Assembly (NCBI GenBank): GCA_964507095.1 | Contig: CAZDOS010000041.1 | Span: 1 to 16,156 of the forward strand | DNA length: 16,156 nt | Direction of reading: 5' to 3' | Origin: RGIG3102 sp964507095 | GTDB taxonomy: Bacteria; Bacillota; Clostridia; Oscillospirales; Ruminococcaceae | Shown here: piece after piece, positions 6,539-13,364 of the stretch | Numbering within the stretch: position 1 is the stretch's first letter | How the letters are laid out: every line of letters begins with the position of its first letter | Translations under genes and position numbers: made by a program | The notes under the pieces: model-generated | What the model was told of the DNA's origin: nothing | Database searches by the model: none | The model's input: the letters and a program-made list of their open reading frames with translations, nothing else

Positions 6539-8142
6539 ATGTTGATTATATCCTCTGAATTTACTGTGTCGTTGAATATACCTTTTGAAAGCCTTGCTCC
6601 AAGAGTAGTGTAGAAGGTATTGGAGAAGAAGAAACGGTTAGGTCTGTCGGTTCCGATAAGGTCGCCGTTAAAGAGCATGCCGACATAATCTGAATATCTG
6701 CTGCAGAATTCGATATCGTGACTGACAGAGATTATTGACTTGCCAAGATTCTTCAGTTCCTGAAAATAATTTCCGAACTTGTTCTTGAAAACGGGATCAA
6801 GACCTCCGGTGACCTCGTCAAGGAGCAGGATGTCACAGTCTGACAGGTACATCATCGCAAGCCCCAGACACTTCTGCTGACCCATGGATAAGTCATAAGG
6901 ATGTCTGGCAAGAAGGCCGTTGAGCTCAAACAGTTCCACTGCGCTTTTGATGCTTTCTTCACTCCCGCCAACGCCTGTCAGTTCTTCCATCACTGAATCA
7001 TGACTGAACATAAGGACACATTCCTGGGGGAGAACGGATATCTTACACTCTTTTTCGCATATCACTTTTCCCGAGTAGGGTTTCAGATGCCCGGATATGA
7101 GCTTAAGCAGTGTAGACTTGCCCCGTCCGTTTCCGCCGATAACTGAAAGTATGGTGCCCTTATCGAGTTGCAGATTCAATGACTTCAGGATATCTCGTCC
7201 TTCCTTGTCATATCTGAAATAAACGTTCTTCAGTTCAAGTATCGATTCATTGAAAGGATGAGTGTATTCCTTATGGTATGTTGCGCCAAGAGTTCCGAAT
7301 CTTTCGGCATAGTCCCTGAGCCATTTACGTCCGTCGCGCACATTTACAGGGCTATCGCCTGATTCTTCAAGAGAGTAATAGACCTGCATGACGGTAGGAA
7401 GAAATGAGAAGAAATCAGAGGACGGATCCCGTCCTTCATTGATCCTGGCACTGTAAAAGCGTGAAGGGGAACCATCATATACGATCTGTCCATTTTCCAT
7501 ATATACGAGCTGATCGGCATGGCTGAATACAGACTCGAGTCTGTGTTCGGTCATTATTATGGTCGTGCCGAGTTCATTGTTTATCCTGTAGATCGCGTTT
7601 AGGAACTCGTTGGCGCTGACTGGGTCCAGCTGAGCGGTAGGCTCATCGAGGATAAGGACCTCAGGGCCGAGGACCATTACAGCCGCCAGATTGACAAGCT
7701 GTTTCTGACCTCCGGACAGATCGTTTATATCCCTGTCATACCACTCGCCGATGTCGAAGAAATTTGATGTTTCGGCAATTCTTCTTGAAATGTCCTCGGG
7801 ATCCATGCCTATGTTTTCTGCTCCAAAGCACAGCTCGTGCCAGACCTTGTCTGTAACGGTCTGGTCAGAAGGGTTCTGCAGCACATAGCCGATCTCCTTG
7901 CTCTGAGTCTTAAAATCGACATCGGAAAGAGGTCTGCCTTTGTAGTAAATGTTTCCGGAAAGTGTTCCTGCAGGGGTCATGCTGCTTTTCAGATGGTTCA
8001 GCAGGGTTGTCTTTCCGCAACCGCTTCTTCCCGTAATAAGGACGATATCGCCTTCATTGACAGACAGAGAGATTTTTTTCAGAACATCAATGTCTGTTTC
8101 CGGATATCTGAAAGTCAGATCTTCGATCTTAAATAGTTCCAT
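6523..8142 (-). CDS. ECF transporter fused A-A' ATPase
   Basis: A 539-aa protein with two complete ABC ATPase domains in one chain. Domain 1: Walker A GRSGCGKTT (38-46), Q-loop LQNPSDQ (88-94), signature LSGGQKQ (142-148), Walker B VLILDEP (162-168), switch His200. Domain 2: Walker A GGNGRGKST (336-344), signature LSMGQQK (418-424), Walker B ILLLDE (438-443), with a switch His in SVSHDIEF. The linker (about 235-300) is predicted to be helical. The protein powers the ECF transporter by binding the T subunit through its Q-helices. Its start overlaps the T-component gene by 28 bp and is preceded by GAGGAGATCAG. In many ECF systems A and A' are separate proteins; the fused form is common in group I systems of Firmicutes. 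Confidence 0.94.
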   Translation of the reverse strand: MELFKIEDLTFRYPETDIDVLKKISLSVNEGDIVLITGRSGCGKTTLLNHLKSSMTPAGTLSGNIYYKGRPLSDVDFKTQSKEIGYVLQNPSDQTVTDKVWHELCFGAENIGMDPEDISRRIAETSNFFDIGEWYDRDINDLSGGQKQLVNLAAVMVLGPEVLILDEPTAQLDPVSANEFLNAIYRINNELGTTIIMTEHRLESVFSHADQLVYMENGQIVYDGSPSRFYSARINEGRDPSSDFFSFLPTVMQVYYSLEESGDSPVNVRDGRKWLRDYAERFGTLGATYHKEYTHPFNESILELKNVYFRYDKEGRDILKSLNLQLDKGTILSVIGGNGRGKSTLLKLISGHLKPYSGKVICEKECKISVLPQECVLMFSHDSVMEELTGVGGSEESIKSAVELFELNGLLARHPYDLSMGQQKCLGLAMMYLSDCDILLLDEVTGGLDPVFKNKFGNYFQELKNLGKSIISVSHDIEFCSRYSDYVGMLFNGDLIGTDRPNRFFFSNTFYTTLGARLSKGIFNDTVNSEDIINICRNR

Positions 8143-8978
8143 CTGATCTCCTCAATGAAATGCATGAATAAAGGGGTAAGTAAAAACAATATATATATTA
8201 TGAGATAAACAAAATCACCCGGATTAAAAGGCGCTATCTGCATTTTGGGTATTATCCTGACATTGATCGAACGGTCATATATAGCATGATGTATGCAATA
8301 TATGGAAATGGTCAGGATCGCATACACGGCAAAGTCTGTAGCAGAGAATCCATAACGCCTGTATCTGGTAAGCTTTGTCGATCCGAAGCCGCGGTTTTTC
8401 ATTGTTTTCGAAAGGTTTACGGCTTTTTCAAATGCGAAGTTAACTGCTGCGTTAAGGTCTTCTATTGCTCCCTTGAGTTTGCTGTCGTCACCCTTAAGGG
8501 ACTTTCTGACCCATGTTATCTCGTAAAGCTTGTTCTGAAACAGAGGGATCATGCCGATAGTCATGGTGAATATGGTACAAAGTGAAGGGAAACGTCGGCT
8601 GAAAAGGTAATCGAATTTATCTGTCGTAATGATCTTCCCGAGTACGGTAAACCAGTTTATGCCGGAGACCATGATTCCCCGAAGGATAAGCCCGTAGACT
8701 ACGGCCTCTAGCGTGATCTTGCGTCCAAGGATAGTAAAAAGAAGTGTTCTGCCTGTAGTATTGACTATAGGATTGAAAATGATGATCAGTATAGAAACAT
8801 ATATAAGGTATCTGAAAAGAGCAAAGAATTCCTTCCTGCACAGGAAAAGGCAGGTGAGGGAAGAGCACAGTATATTAATGCATACCAATACCGGATGCAT
8901 GAATACCATGGAACAGTATATGACCGCTACTAAGAACAATAGAGCGGTAAGAGGATGGATATCTTTAAATGTCTTCAT
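8115..8978 (-). CDS. ecfT: ECF transporter transmembrane T component
   Basis: A 287-aa protein, PF02361 family. The N-terminus has the family pattern HPLTALLFLVAVIY, then MVFMHPVLV, followed by several hydrophobic helices. The cytoplasmic coupling region contains ITWVRKSLKGDD and later SKTMKNRGFGSTK, the paired coupling-helix motifs with the conserved Arg-Gly that contact the ATPases. Two more membrane helices follow. It couples ATP hydrolysis to toppling of the S component. The ATG at 8978 is preferred over an upstream one at 9023 because the promoter -10 box (9014-9019) places transcription start near 9007, downstream of 9023. The ribosome-binding site before 8978 is weak (AATAAGA). First gene of the T, A-A', S operon. 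Confidence 0.9.
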   Translation of the reverse strand: MKTFKDIHPLTALLFLVAVIYCSMVFMHPVLVCINILCSSLTCLFLCRKEFFALFRYLIYVSILIIIFNPIVNTTGRTLLFTILGRKITLEAVVYGLILRGIMVSGINWFTVLGKIITTDKFDYLFSRRFPSLCTIFTMTIGMIPLFQNKLYEITWVRKSLKGDDSKLKGAIEDLNAAVNFAFEKAVNLSKTMKNRGFGSTKLTRYRRYGFSATDFAVYAILTISIYCIHHAIYDRSINVRIIPKMQIAPFNPGDFVYLIIYILFLLTPLFMHFIEEIRWNYLRSKI

Positions 8979-9013
8979 ATATATCTTATTGAATCGATTT
9001 ATATACGCAAAAC

Positions 9014-9042
9014 AGTATAGCATACTGGCATACAGTTCTCAA
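9014..9042 (-). promoter_or_regulatory. Promoter of the ECF transporter operon
   Basis: On the minus strand TTGAGA (9042-9037), a 17-bp spacer ending in TGC, and TATACT (9019-9014), i.e. an extended -10 promoter. The expected start near 9007 gives a short leader of about 29 bases before ecfT. Confidence 0.8.
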
Positions 9043-9043
9043 G

Positions 9044-9082
9044 AAAACAGTAATCTGCACACATATGTGTGATGGCTGTTTT
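9044..9082. repeat. Nested inverted repeats upstream of the ECF promoter
   Basis: A perfect 14-bp palindrome CACACATATGTGTG (9058-9071) is flanked by the inverted arms AAAACAG (9044-9050) and CTGTTTT (9076-9082). It ends immediately upstream of the ECF -35 box, where an activator or repressor could bind. Confidence 0.6.
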
Positions 9083-9225
9083 GAATATTTATTTATAAAT
9101 GAATATCATTATACATTTACTGTATATTTTACGGATAATCTGCATATTTTTTAGTGTCTAATTGATATTTATCGAAAATCAATGTATATTTAAGAGCGGA
9201 GGAATCGTTTGACCTCTTATTTGTT

Positions 9226-9251
9226 GGTGAAAATGTATAAAAGTTTTCACC
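9226..9251. repeat. Inverted repeat in the divergent region
   Basis: GGTGAAAA (9226-9233) and TTTTCACC (9244-9251) are perfect complements around a 10-base AT-rich centre. No T-tract and no adjacent gene end; possibly a protein site. Confidence 0.45.
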
Positions 9252-9299
9252 AGATTTAATAATTTTGTGCAAGTATACAATTATTTCATTTTGTATGAA

Positions 9300-9318
9300 T
9301 ATACGTTGACAACGTATA
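9300..9318. promoter_or_regulatory. 19-bp perfect palindromic operator over the -35 box
   Basis: TATACGTTG-A-CAACGTATA, 9+1+9 with no mismatch. The -35 hexamer TTGACA (9306-9311) lies inside it, so a bound protein would block RNA polymerase. This suggests repression of the amino-acid ABC operon. Confidence 0.75.
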
Positions 9319-9334
9319 AAAATGAGTGTACAAT
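9306..9334 (+). promoter_or_regulatory. Promoter of the amino-acid ABC operon
   Basis: A consensus TTGACA (9306-9311), a 17-bp spacer and TACAAT (9329-9334). Transcription would start near 9341, leaving a leader of about 36 bases and no room for a riboswitch. Confidence 0.85.
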
Positions 9335-9376
9335 ACAAGCCATAAATCCAAAACGTTATTAAGAGAGGATACAAAT

Positions 9377-10228
9377 ATGAAAAGGTTGTTAGCTGGCGTT
9401 TTAGCCGCCGTAATGCTTCTGGGCATGGTTGCATGTTCAGGTTCGAATTCGACTTCGACCAAGACAGCTCTTGACAATATAATTGAAAAAGGTGAGATCA
9501 CGGTCTCCATCAGCCCTGATTTCGCTCCAAGCGAATTCAAGAATCCAAGCACTGGCGAAGTCCTCGGAAGCGATGTATTCGTCGCTCAGTACATTGCCGA
9601 TTATCTCAGCAAGAAGTATGACAAGGAGATCAAGCTCGTCATCGAGGAGATGGATTTCAAGTCCTGCCAGGCTGCAGTATCTACCGGAACCGTAGACTTC
9701 AGCGTTAACGCTTTTGCTGCTACAGATGAGCGTAAGGAGAATTTCATCTGCTCCAGCCACTATGGCATGACAGACGATTCAGACAGCTATCAGGGATTCC
9801 TCGTACACAGCGAAGATGCATCAAAGTTTGCCAAGCCTGAGGATTTCTCAGGAAAGACGATCGCAGTCCAGCTCGCATCACTGCAGTACAATCTTGTAAC
9901 AGCGCAGCTTCCGGAAGATATCAATATCGAGTACATCACAACGGTTACTCAGGGAGCTCTGATGCTTGCAAATGGCAATGTAGATGCTCTGGCAACGACC
10001 AGTGAGACAGGATCACTCCTTATGGGCAACTACGAAGGACTGAGCATGGCTGATTTCCACCTTGACTACAGTTCTGAAGGTTCAGTAGCTCTGATCAATC
10101 TCAACAACCAGGAGCTTGCTGATGCAATCAACGAAGCAATCGAAGACATGGTCGCAAACGTCAACTGGCCTGAGATCCGTCAGCAGTATACAGACATTGC
10201 AGCTGAACTTGGCGTAACAAACGAATAA
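9377..10228 (+). CDS. Amino-acid ABC transporter substrate-binding lipoprotein (SBP family 3)
   Basis: A 283-aa protein with a signal sequence MKRLLAGVLAAVMLLGMVAC; the lipobox Cys is residue 20, so the mature protein is anchored outside the membrane. The mature part follows the bacterial extracellular solute-binding family 3 pattern: GEITVSISPDFAPSEF, then a GSDVFVAQYIADYL helix, VDFSVNAFAATDERKENF and SGKTIAVQLAS, with NVDALATTSETG near the hinge. These proteins deliver polar or charged amino acids or cystine to a permease/ATPase pair. The start at 9377 follows GAGAGGAT (9363-9370) and is the only one giving a signal peptide; the frame is open upstream to 9326. First gene of a three-gene operon. 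A strong hairpin after the stop codon may keep its mRNA more abundant than the rest. The specific amino acid is not identifiable. Confidence 0.94.
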   Translation: MKRLLAGVLAAVMLLGMVACSGSNSTSTKTALDNIIEKGEITVSISPDFAPSEFKNPSTGEVLGSDVFVAQYIADYLSKKYDKEIKLVIEEMDFKSCQAAVSTGTVDFSVNAFAATDERKENFICSSHYGMTDDSDSYQGFLVHSEDASKFAKPEDFSGKTIAVQLASLQYNLVTAQLPEDINIEYITTVTQGALMLANGNVDALATTSETGSLLMGNYEGLSMADFHLDYSSEGSVALINLNNQELADAINEAIEDMVANVNWPEIRQQYTDIAAELGVTNE

Positions 10229-10258
10229 TTGTTTAAGAAAATAAAACGAGTAGGTATC

Positions 10259-10289
10259 AGTTATCTGGCAGATATTCTGTCAGATAACT
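10259..10289 (+). other. Strong intercistronic hairpin after the binding-protein gene
   Basis: AGTTATCTG (10259-10267) pairs perfectly with CAGATAACT (10281-10289). A G-T wobble and CAGA/TCTG continue the stem to a three-base loop. No T-tract follows, so it is more likely a 3'-end stabiliser or processing site than a terminator. Confidence 0.75.
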
Positions 10290-10314
10290 CTTACTGAAAG
10301 GCCAGAGGTGTATT

Positions 10315-11010
10315 TTGACTTTAAGTAAGATTTTTTCTAATGTATTGAAGCTTCTTGTCAAGTATAAGAGCGCATTCCGGTCCGGCGTATGGATGACGAT
10401 AAAACTTTCCGTCATCACCGTATTCTTCGGATTGATCTTCGGATCGGTTATAGCCCTGATGAAGCTCAGCGACTTCCATATCTGGAAGATAAAACCGCTT
10501 AACATTCTTTCAACCATATATGTTGAGGTAATACGCGGCACTCCTTTGCTGCTGCAGCTGTATTTCTTCTATTTCCTGATCCCTCAGGCACTGCCTTTCC
10601 TGGGACTTGATAAGATCAAATGCGTTCTGATCGCTTTGATCTTCAACTCTGCAGGTTATGTTGCCGAGATCATCAGAGCCGGTATTATGGCAGTTGATCC
10701 GGGACAGACTGAGGCTGCCAGGAGTCTTGGACTCAACGCAAGACAGACGCTGTTCAGCATCGTTCTTCCGCAGGCTGTAAAGAACATACTTCCTGCGATG
10801 GGAAATGAGCTTGTCATGATGTTCAAGGAGACAGCCCTTGCTTCAACGTTCTTTGTAGGTGAGATTACTACACAGTCAAACATTGTAGGCGGTGCCACAT
10901 TCCTTCAGATCGAAGCTATCATCATAAGCGGTATATTCTATCTGATGCTGACACTTCCTCTCGGAAGGCTCATCAGTATCTATGAGAAGAGGTTAAAAGT
11001 AAGTGATTAG
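10315..11010 (+). CDS. Amino-acid ABC transporter permease (HisM/GlnP type), TTG start
   Basis: A 231-aa integral membrane protein with about five helices. The N-terminal GVWMTIKLSVITVFFGLIFG matches the G-x-x-x-T-x-x-x-S start of polar amino-acid permeases, and EVIRGTPLLLQLYF is the next family signature. The cytoplasmic EAA loop, GQTEAARSLGLNARQTLFSI (130-149), docks the ATPase. It is followed by VLPQAVKNILPAMGNE and a FKETALAS segment. TTG at 10315 is the best start: AGAGGTG (10303-10309) lies just upstream and the first in-frame ATG would remove 26 residues including conserved ones. It overlaps the ATPase start by 8 bases. One permease gene implies a homodimer. Confidence 0.94.
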   Translation: MTLSKIFSNVLKLLVKYKSAFRSGVWMTIKLSVITVFFGLIFGSVIALMKLSDFHIWKIKPLNILSTIYVEVIRGTPLLLQLYFFYFLIPQALPFLGLDKIKCVLIALIFNSAGYVAEIIRAGIMAVDPGQTEAARSLGLNARQTLFSIVLPQAVKNILPAMGNELVMMFKETALASTFFVGEITTQSNIVGGATFLQIEAIIISGIFYLMLTLPLGRLISIYEKRLKVSD

Positions 11011-11728
11011 AGTAGAAAATCTTCATAAGTCATTCGGCGATCTTGAAGTTCTCAAGGGCGTCAGCGAACACATAAAAAAGGGAGAGGTCATTTCAATAAT
11101 CGGAGCATCCGGTGGCGGAAAGAGCACCTTTCTGAGATGTCTCAATCTTCTGGAAACACCTGATGAGGGATCCATCTATTTTGACGGAGTTGATATCGTA
11201 AAAGAGAAGACAAATATCGATGTTCACCGCCAGAAGATGGGAATGGTATTCCAGCACTTCAATGTATTTCCGCACAAGACCGTATTGGAAAACATCACTC
11301 TGGCACCTGTAATGCTTAAAAAGCAGACCAAAGAAGAGGCCGTCAAAAAGGCAGAACAGCTTCTTGACAGAGTCGGACTTCTCGATAAGAAGAATGAATA
11401 TCCAAGGAAGCTTTCAGGCGGACAGAAACAGCGTCTTGCCATAGTAAGGGCACTGGCCATGGAACCGGAAGTAATGCTTTTTGATGAGCCAACATCAGCC
11501 CTTGACCCGGAAATGGTCGGTGAAGTTCTTGAAGTTATCAAACAGCTTGCCAATGAAGGAATGACGATCGTTATCGTTACTCATGAAATGGGCTTCTGCA
11601 AGGAGATATCTGACAGGGTCCTGTTCATGGACAACGGAATAATAGCTGAATCCGGAACACCGGATCAGATATTCAATAATCCTCAGAATCCGAGAACAAA
11701 GGAATTCCTGAGCAAGGTGCTTTACTGA
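11003..11728 (+). CDS. Amino-acid ABC transporter ATP-binding protein (GlnQ/HisP type), GTG start
   Basis: A 241-aa cytoplasmic ATPase. Walker A GASGGGKST (34-42), Q-loop FQHFNVFPHKT with Gln84, signature LSGGQKQ (137-143), Walker B VMLFDEP (157-163), switch His194 in VTHEMGF. QHFNVFPHKTVLEN and the length are typical of polar amino-acid importers. The GTG at 11003 overlaps the end of the permease gene, which indicates translational coupling; GAGGT lies about 11 bases upstream. It is the last gene of the operon and is followed within 20 bases by a strong terminator. Confidence 0.96.
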   Translation: MIRVENLHKSFGDLEVLKGVSEHIKKGEVISIIGASGGGKSTFLRCLNLLETPDEGSIYFDGVDIVKEKTNIDVHRQKMGMVFQHFNVFPHKTVLENITLAPVMLKKQTKEEAVKKAEQLLDRVGLLDKKNEYPRKLSGGQKQRLAIVRALAMEPEVMLFDEPTSALDPEMVGEVLEVIKQLANEGMTIVIVTHEMGFCKEISDRVLFMDNGIIAESGTPDQIFNNPQNPRTKEFLSKVLY

Positions 11729-11745
11729 TAAATCTGTTAATAAAG

Positions 11746-11785
11746 CAGTCCGAAGCTTATAAAGCTTCGGACTGTTGTCATTTTT
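11746..11785. terminator. Strong bidirectional terminator of the amino-acid ABC operon
   Basis: CAGTCCGAAGCTT (11746-11758) pairs perfectly with AAGCTTCGGACTG (11762-11774) around a 3-base loop, followed by a T-rich tail (11775-11785). The upstream TTAATAAAG gives a weaker U tail on the minus strand for the esterase gene. Confidence 0.92.
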
Positions 11786-11853
11786 AGGGTAAAATGCTTG
11801 ATTATGAAAGCTAATAATGTGTAAGGTCAAAATACTTTACATCGATAAAACCC

Positions 11854-12645
11854 TTATAATCCAAAGAATTCCAGGGCTTCCTGAATTGCGATGTCCCAGA
11901 ATCTCCATTCGTGTGTGAAATCCTCAACATGTATGAATTCCGAGTCAAGGCCGACATCTTCGGTCCACTGTTCAAACTCGCAGAAGCCCTTATACAGGAA
12001 GTCATTCTTTCCGCATGCGAACATCATGTCCGGAAGTTCGCCTGTATCCTTCTTCTCGAGGATTATCTTTCTGATATTCTCATAGGAATCCATGAACTTC
12101 TCGTATCCGCCTGCGTTGGCGTATCCGGACATCGTTCTTGGATCGACGTCGGTCTTGGAAGGATCCATCTTTTCGAAGTCTCTTGCGTACATTGACAGCA
12201 CAGCAACCTTGCTGAACTTGTCCGGATGGTTTACTGCATATTTAAGTGCGCCTTCACCTCCCATGGAAAGACCGGATATAAAGTTATCCTCTCTCTTGTC
12301 TGAAGCTGGGAACCAGGAATGAACAAGCGGCATGAGCTCATCGGTAAGGAAATCAAAGAAATTCATTCCCATCATCACATTCCAGTTGGAATAGAATGAG
12401 TTCAGAGCGCTTGGCATTACCACGATCAGATTCTTTTCGGAAGCGTATAGCTCGATCATCGACTTCCTGATCCAGTCAGTATAGTCGCCGAAAGTTCCGT
12501 GAAGGAGCCAAAGGACCTTGTACTTTTCGCCTGAAGTGTAGAAATCCTTGGCGTCAAGGTTTCTCGGTCTGTCCGGAAGTATAATGTTAACATCTGTGTT
12601 GCAGTTGAGACACTGGCTTTCAAAATTAAGATGTACTAAAGACAT
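11854..12645 (-). CDS. Alpha/beta-hydrolase esterase (EstA / esterase D-like, PF00756)
   Basis: A 263-aa serine hydrolase without signal peptide, so cytoplasmic. The oxyanion and fold motif VLWLLHGTFGDYTDW lies at 44-58. The nucleophile elbow GLSMGG has Ser127; acid Asp215 is in ACGKNDF and catalytic His245 in DFTHEWRFW. This order and size fit tributyrin esterases (EstA of lactic acid bacteria) and S-formylglutathione hydrolase-like or acetyl-ester hydrolases. An NSFYSNWNV segment before the elbow is typical of this group. AAAGGAGGTAATC before the ATG at 12645 fixes the start. It is divergent from a GNAT acetyltransferase gene. Substrate is likely a short-chain ester, perhaps acetylated or feruloylated sugar fragments, but this is not shown by sequence. 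Confidence 0.92.
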   Translation of the reverse strand: MSLVHLNFESQCLNCNTDVNIILPDRPRNLDAKDFYTSGEKYKVLWLLHGTFGDYTDWIRKSMIELYASEKNLIVVMPSALNSFYSNWNVMMGMNFFDFLTDELMPLVHSWFPASDKREDNFISGLSMGGEGALKYAVNHPDKFSKVAVLSMYARDFEKMDPSKTDVDPRTMSGYANAGGYEKFMDSYENIRKIILEKKDTGELPDMMFACGKNDFLYKGFCEFEQWTEDVGLDSEFIHVEDFTHEWRFWDIAIQEALEFFGL

Positions 12646-12674
12646 AGTGATTACCTCCTTTTTTTACTGTTTTT

Positions 12675-12704
12675 ATCATAGCATATCCGGCTGTTGACAC
12701 TCAA
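12675..12704 (-). promoter_or_regulatory. Promoter of the esterase gene
   Basis: On the minus strand TTGAGT (12704-12699), an 18-bp spacer ending in TGC (extended -10), and TATGAT (12680-12675). Confidence 0.65.
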
Positions 12705-12706
12705 CA
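12692..12706. promoter_or_regulatory. Inverted repeat over the esterase -35 box
   Basis: TGTTGA (12692-12697) and TCAACA (12701-12706) flank CAC. The repeat overlaps the esterase -35 element and lies just upstream of the GNAT promoter, so one protein could act on both genes. Confidence 0.5.
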
Positions 12707-12714
12707 TGAGTTTA

Positions 12715-12743
12715 TTGATTTTGCTAATATCCAAATATATAAT
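12715..12743 (+). promoter_or_regulatory. Promoter of the GNAT gene
   Basis: TTGATT (12715-12720), a 17-bp spacer and perfect TATAAT (12738-12743), 25 bp before the start codon. Confidence 0.75.
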
Positions 12744-12767
12744 TTACACTGGAAGGGAGATGATTAT

Positions 12768-13271
12768 ATGACCATAACTACAGATCATGAGGGCTTGATC
12801 CTGACAACGGATTTTACTAAGGAGGATGTTGATTACTGCACCAAGAGGCATCTTGAAATATACAGTGAGGAATTCGGTCTCTCGCAGGTTTTCTTTGACA
12901 ATGTTGTTAGTCTTATCGATGAATTTTACAGAGAATACGATTCTGAAAAGGATTTCATGCTCGTAGCAAGAGACAACGGAAGATTTGCCGGCACCATCAC
13001 CATGATCGGTGAAGAGGACGGCAACGCAAGGCTGCGCTTCTTCTTTGTGGAGCCGTTTACAAGAGGAAAGGGAGTCGGTAAGCTTCTGTTCACTACCGCC
13101 ATGCAGCTGTCGAAGGATATGGGATATACCCACGCTTATTTTTCAACCTTTAATGTCAATAAAATAGCCAGGACCATGTACAGGAAATTGGGATTTAAGA
13201 TGACAGGTGAGGAAAGCGCCGAGGAATTCGGGCATGGCCTGATAGAGGAGAACTGGGAGAAAGATCTGTAA
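12768..13271 (+). CDS. GNAT family N-acetyltransferase
   Basis: A 167-aa acyl-CoA N-acyltransferase. The acetyl-CoA pyrophosphate loop is RGKGVG (99-104) within RFFFVEPFTRGKGVGKLL; a preceding GTITMIGEEDGNARLR beta pair and the C-terminal KIARTMYRKLGFKMTGEE complete motifs A and B. The sequence resembles the acetyltransferase half of MarR-GNAT fusion proteins (pattern ARLR-x-x-x-VEP and FG-x-x-L near the end), but no MarR domain is present: only about 60 residues precede the core. GGAAGGGAG (12751-12759) precedes the ATG. The acceptor is unknown. It is transcribed divergently from the esterase gene and ends 93 bp before the response-regulator gene, with no clear terminator between. Confidence 0.9.
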   Translation: MTITTDHEGLILTTDFTKEDVDYCTKRHLEIYSEEFGLSQVFFDNVVSLIDEFYREYDSEKDFMLVARDNGRFAGTITMIGEEDGNARLRFFFVEPFTRGKGVGKLLFTTAMQLSKDMGYTHAYFSTFNVNKIARTMYRKLGFKMTGEESAEEFGHGLIEENWEKDL

Positions 13272-13300
13272 GTTCACCTAAAGTTCAGATACCGTTCACT
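13272..13300. promoter_or_regulatory. Three GTTCA direct repeats at 11-bp spacing (response-regulator boxes)
   Basis: GTTCA occurs at 13272, 13283 and 13294, one helical turn apart. Such phased direct repeats are the usual binding layout of OmpR/PhoB-type regulators. The last repeat abuts a weak -35 region, and the next gene encodes an OmpR-type regulator. Confidence 0.65.
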
Positions 13301-13329
13301 TATATTTCTAACGTTTTGATTATTATAAG
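13300..13329 (+). promoter_or_regulatory. Candidate activator-dependent promoter of the two-component operon
   Basis: TATAAG (13324-13329) is a fair -10, with only a poor -35 (TTATAT or TATATT, 13300-13306) 17 to 18 bp upstream. A weak -35 next to phased direct repeats suggests positive autoregulation. Confidence 0.45.
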
Positions 13330-13364
13330 TACATAAGATATCAGATAAATTGAGGTTAAGATCT

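Larger units (their letters stand above)
8979..9376. other. 398-bp divergent regulatory region between ECF and amino-acid ABC operons
   Basis: AT-rich non-coding stretch. It holds, in order, the ECF promoter (9014-9042), a nested inverted repeat (9044-9082), about 140 bp with no clear element, an 8-bp inverted repeat (9226-9251), a 19-bp palindrome (9300-9318) overlapping the -35 of the amino-acid operon promoter, and that promoter (9306-9334). No riboswitch, T-box or tRNA fold was recognised, and the small ORFs crossing it lack ribosome-binding sites. Confidence 0.7.

Noticed and set aside
9083..9225. Possible riboswitch, T-box or small RNA in the long divergent region
   Set aside because: AT-rich, no conserved riboswitch core or specifier stem seen, and both mapped promoters leave leaders of under 40 bases.
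12768..13271. MarR-GNAT fusion regulator
   Set aside because: The acetyltransferase core resembles these fusions, but no MarR winged-helix domain is encoded in or next to the gene.
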